This document shows positions 39,488 to 39,990 of a stretch of 39,990 nt of DNA, piece by piece. Both the position numbers and the translations under genes were made by a program. The notes under the pieces were generated by a model. That model was not told the origin of the DNA, made no database searches, and saw nothing but the letters and a program-made list of their open reading frames with translations. The stretch lies in the NCBI GenBank assembly GCA_013297655.1, contig JAAFHV010000057.1, positions 1 to 39,990 of the forward strand, written 5' to 3'. The stretch comes from Myxococcales bacterium. GTDB taxonomy: Bacteria; Myxococcota_A; Polyangia; Polyangiales; Polyangiaceae. Every line of letters begins with the position of its first letter. The stretch's first letter is position 1.

Positions 39488-39990
39488 CTAGTCGTCGTCG
39501 TGGTCGGTGCCAGTCGAGCGGTAGGCCTCGACCATGTCCGGAGTGACGGCACGGAAGTGGGCGGAGCTTCTGCGGAGGGCAGGGACGCGCGCTTGGATGC
39601 CGAGGGCGTCGCACGACTGAGACCGCACCGCGCGCGCCAAATCGTCCTCTGGAACGGCGTCGAGGATCTCTTCCGAGAGGGCGAGGGCGCCTCGAAAGTC
39701 GCCGGCGAGGAAGAGCGCGTACATGCGCCCGGCGTTGCTTCCGCTCCGCGGCGGGGCGATCGAGGAAGCTTGCGGCGTGGCGTCGCGATCGTAGGGCGCG
39801 TCCTGCTCGGTGGGGCCGTCGGCGCCCGGTGGAGGAGGGTCCGTTCCCGGTGCGGTGGGGAGCTTGTCTCGTGGCGCGCCGAGGGCGGTGAGGCACTCCC
39901 GGTAGACGGCGAGGGCCATCGGATCGTCGGGGCGCTGACGAAGCACGTCCTCCGCGAGGCCGAGCGCCTCCGGGTACGCGCTCTCGAGGT
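39488..39990 (-). CDS. TPR-type repeat protein, N-terminal part beyond right window edge
   Basis: The minus-strand frame is open from the window edge to a TAG at 39488-39490 (about 167 codons visible). The first visible stretch, YPEALGLAEDVL followed by RQRPDDPMALAVY, and a second, YALFLAGDFRGALALSEEIL followed by DAVPEDDLARAV, have the residue pattern of TPR helices (A/G at 8, A at 20, P at 32). A Pro/Ala/Ser-rich disordered stretch separates them. It is probably a scaffold or interaction module whose main domain lies outside the window. The C terminus ends in an acidic run (DHDDD). Codon use matches its neighbours. The internal GTG near 39946 is not regarded as the start because the TPR pattern continues upstream of it. 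Confidence 0.72.
   Translation of the reverse strand, partial: LESAYPEALGLAEDVLRQRPDDPMALAVYRECLTALGAPRDKLPTAPGTDPPPPGADGPTEQDAPYDRDATPQASSIAPPRSGSNAGRMYALFLAGDFRGALALSEEILDAVPEDDLARAVRSQSCDALGIQARVPALRRSSAHFRAVTPDMVEAYRSTGTDHDDD

Overview
The window is GC-rich DNA with dense, mostly well-resolved coding sequence. It looks like a chromosomal segment of a myxobacterium (Polyangia or another Myxococcota lineage). This is inferred from the GC-biased codon usage, very long antisense open frames, five Hanks-type Ser/Thr kinases in 28 kb, kinase-TPR fusions, HEAT-repeat proteins, and many lipoproteins with Ala/Pro-rich or Cys-rich tails. No phage, transposase, CRISPR or plasmid functions were seen, and no stretch above 300 bp lacks a gene.

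Layout. 1-8.5 kb: a kinase cut by the left edge, a divergent alpha/beta hydrolase, and an ABC-F ATPase of YbiT type with a clear terminator. These are followed by a 1157-residue protein with its kinase domain at the C terminus, translationally coupled to a YkgJ-type Cys-cluster protein. Facing them are a glutaredoxin-fold protein without the active-site cysteines and a small coupled hypothetical. 8.6-13.7 kb: a HEAT-repeat protein, a divergent lipoprotein, and a flavin-dependent halogenase-like enzyme carrying six exact copies of an octapeptide. 13.8-15.7 kb: tRNA-Lys(TTT) with promoter and terminator, then a PAS-histidine kinase-receiver hybrid. 15.8-19.6 kb: two tandem paralogous membrane-anchored kinases. 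19.7-22.5 kb: a GH5 lipoprotein resembling endoglycoceramidases and two further lipoproteins. 22.8-28.2 kb: a 1794-residue protein with an N-terminal helical adaptor-like domain, a kinase domain, TPR repeats and a C-terminal region that looks like a degenerate M48 fold. It is overlapped by an APC-type permease. 29.6-31.2 kb: a two-CBS-domain protein, a Gly/Tyr-rich lipoprotein and a small two-helix membrane protein. 31-35.5 kb: a GH13 enzyme with an N-terminal HExxH segment, then 1-pyrroline-5-carboxylate dehydrogenase. 35.7-40 kb: an S46 dipeptidyl peptidase lipoprotein, a single-pass Ala/Pro-rich protein, and a TPR-type protein cut by the right edge.

Functionally the region mixes signalling (kinases, hybrid histidine kinase, CBS protein) with envelope or secreted degradative enzymes (GH5, S46 peptidase, probably GH13) and amino-acid handling (APC permease, proline/glutamate-semialdehyde oxidation). 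This suits a bacterium that feeds on polymers or prey. There is no single obvious new multi-gene system. The most unusual items are individual protein architectures: the adaptor-kinase-TPR-M48-like giant, the C-terminal-kinase/YkgJ pair, the HExxH-GH13 fusion, and the repeat-expanded halogenase homologue.
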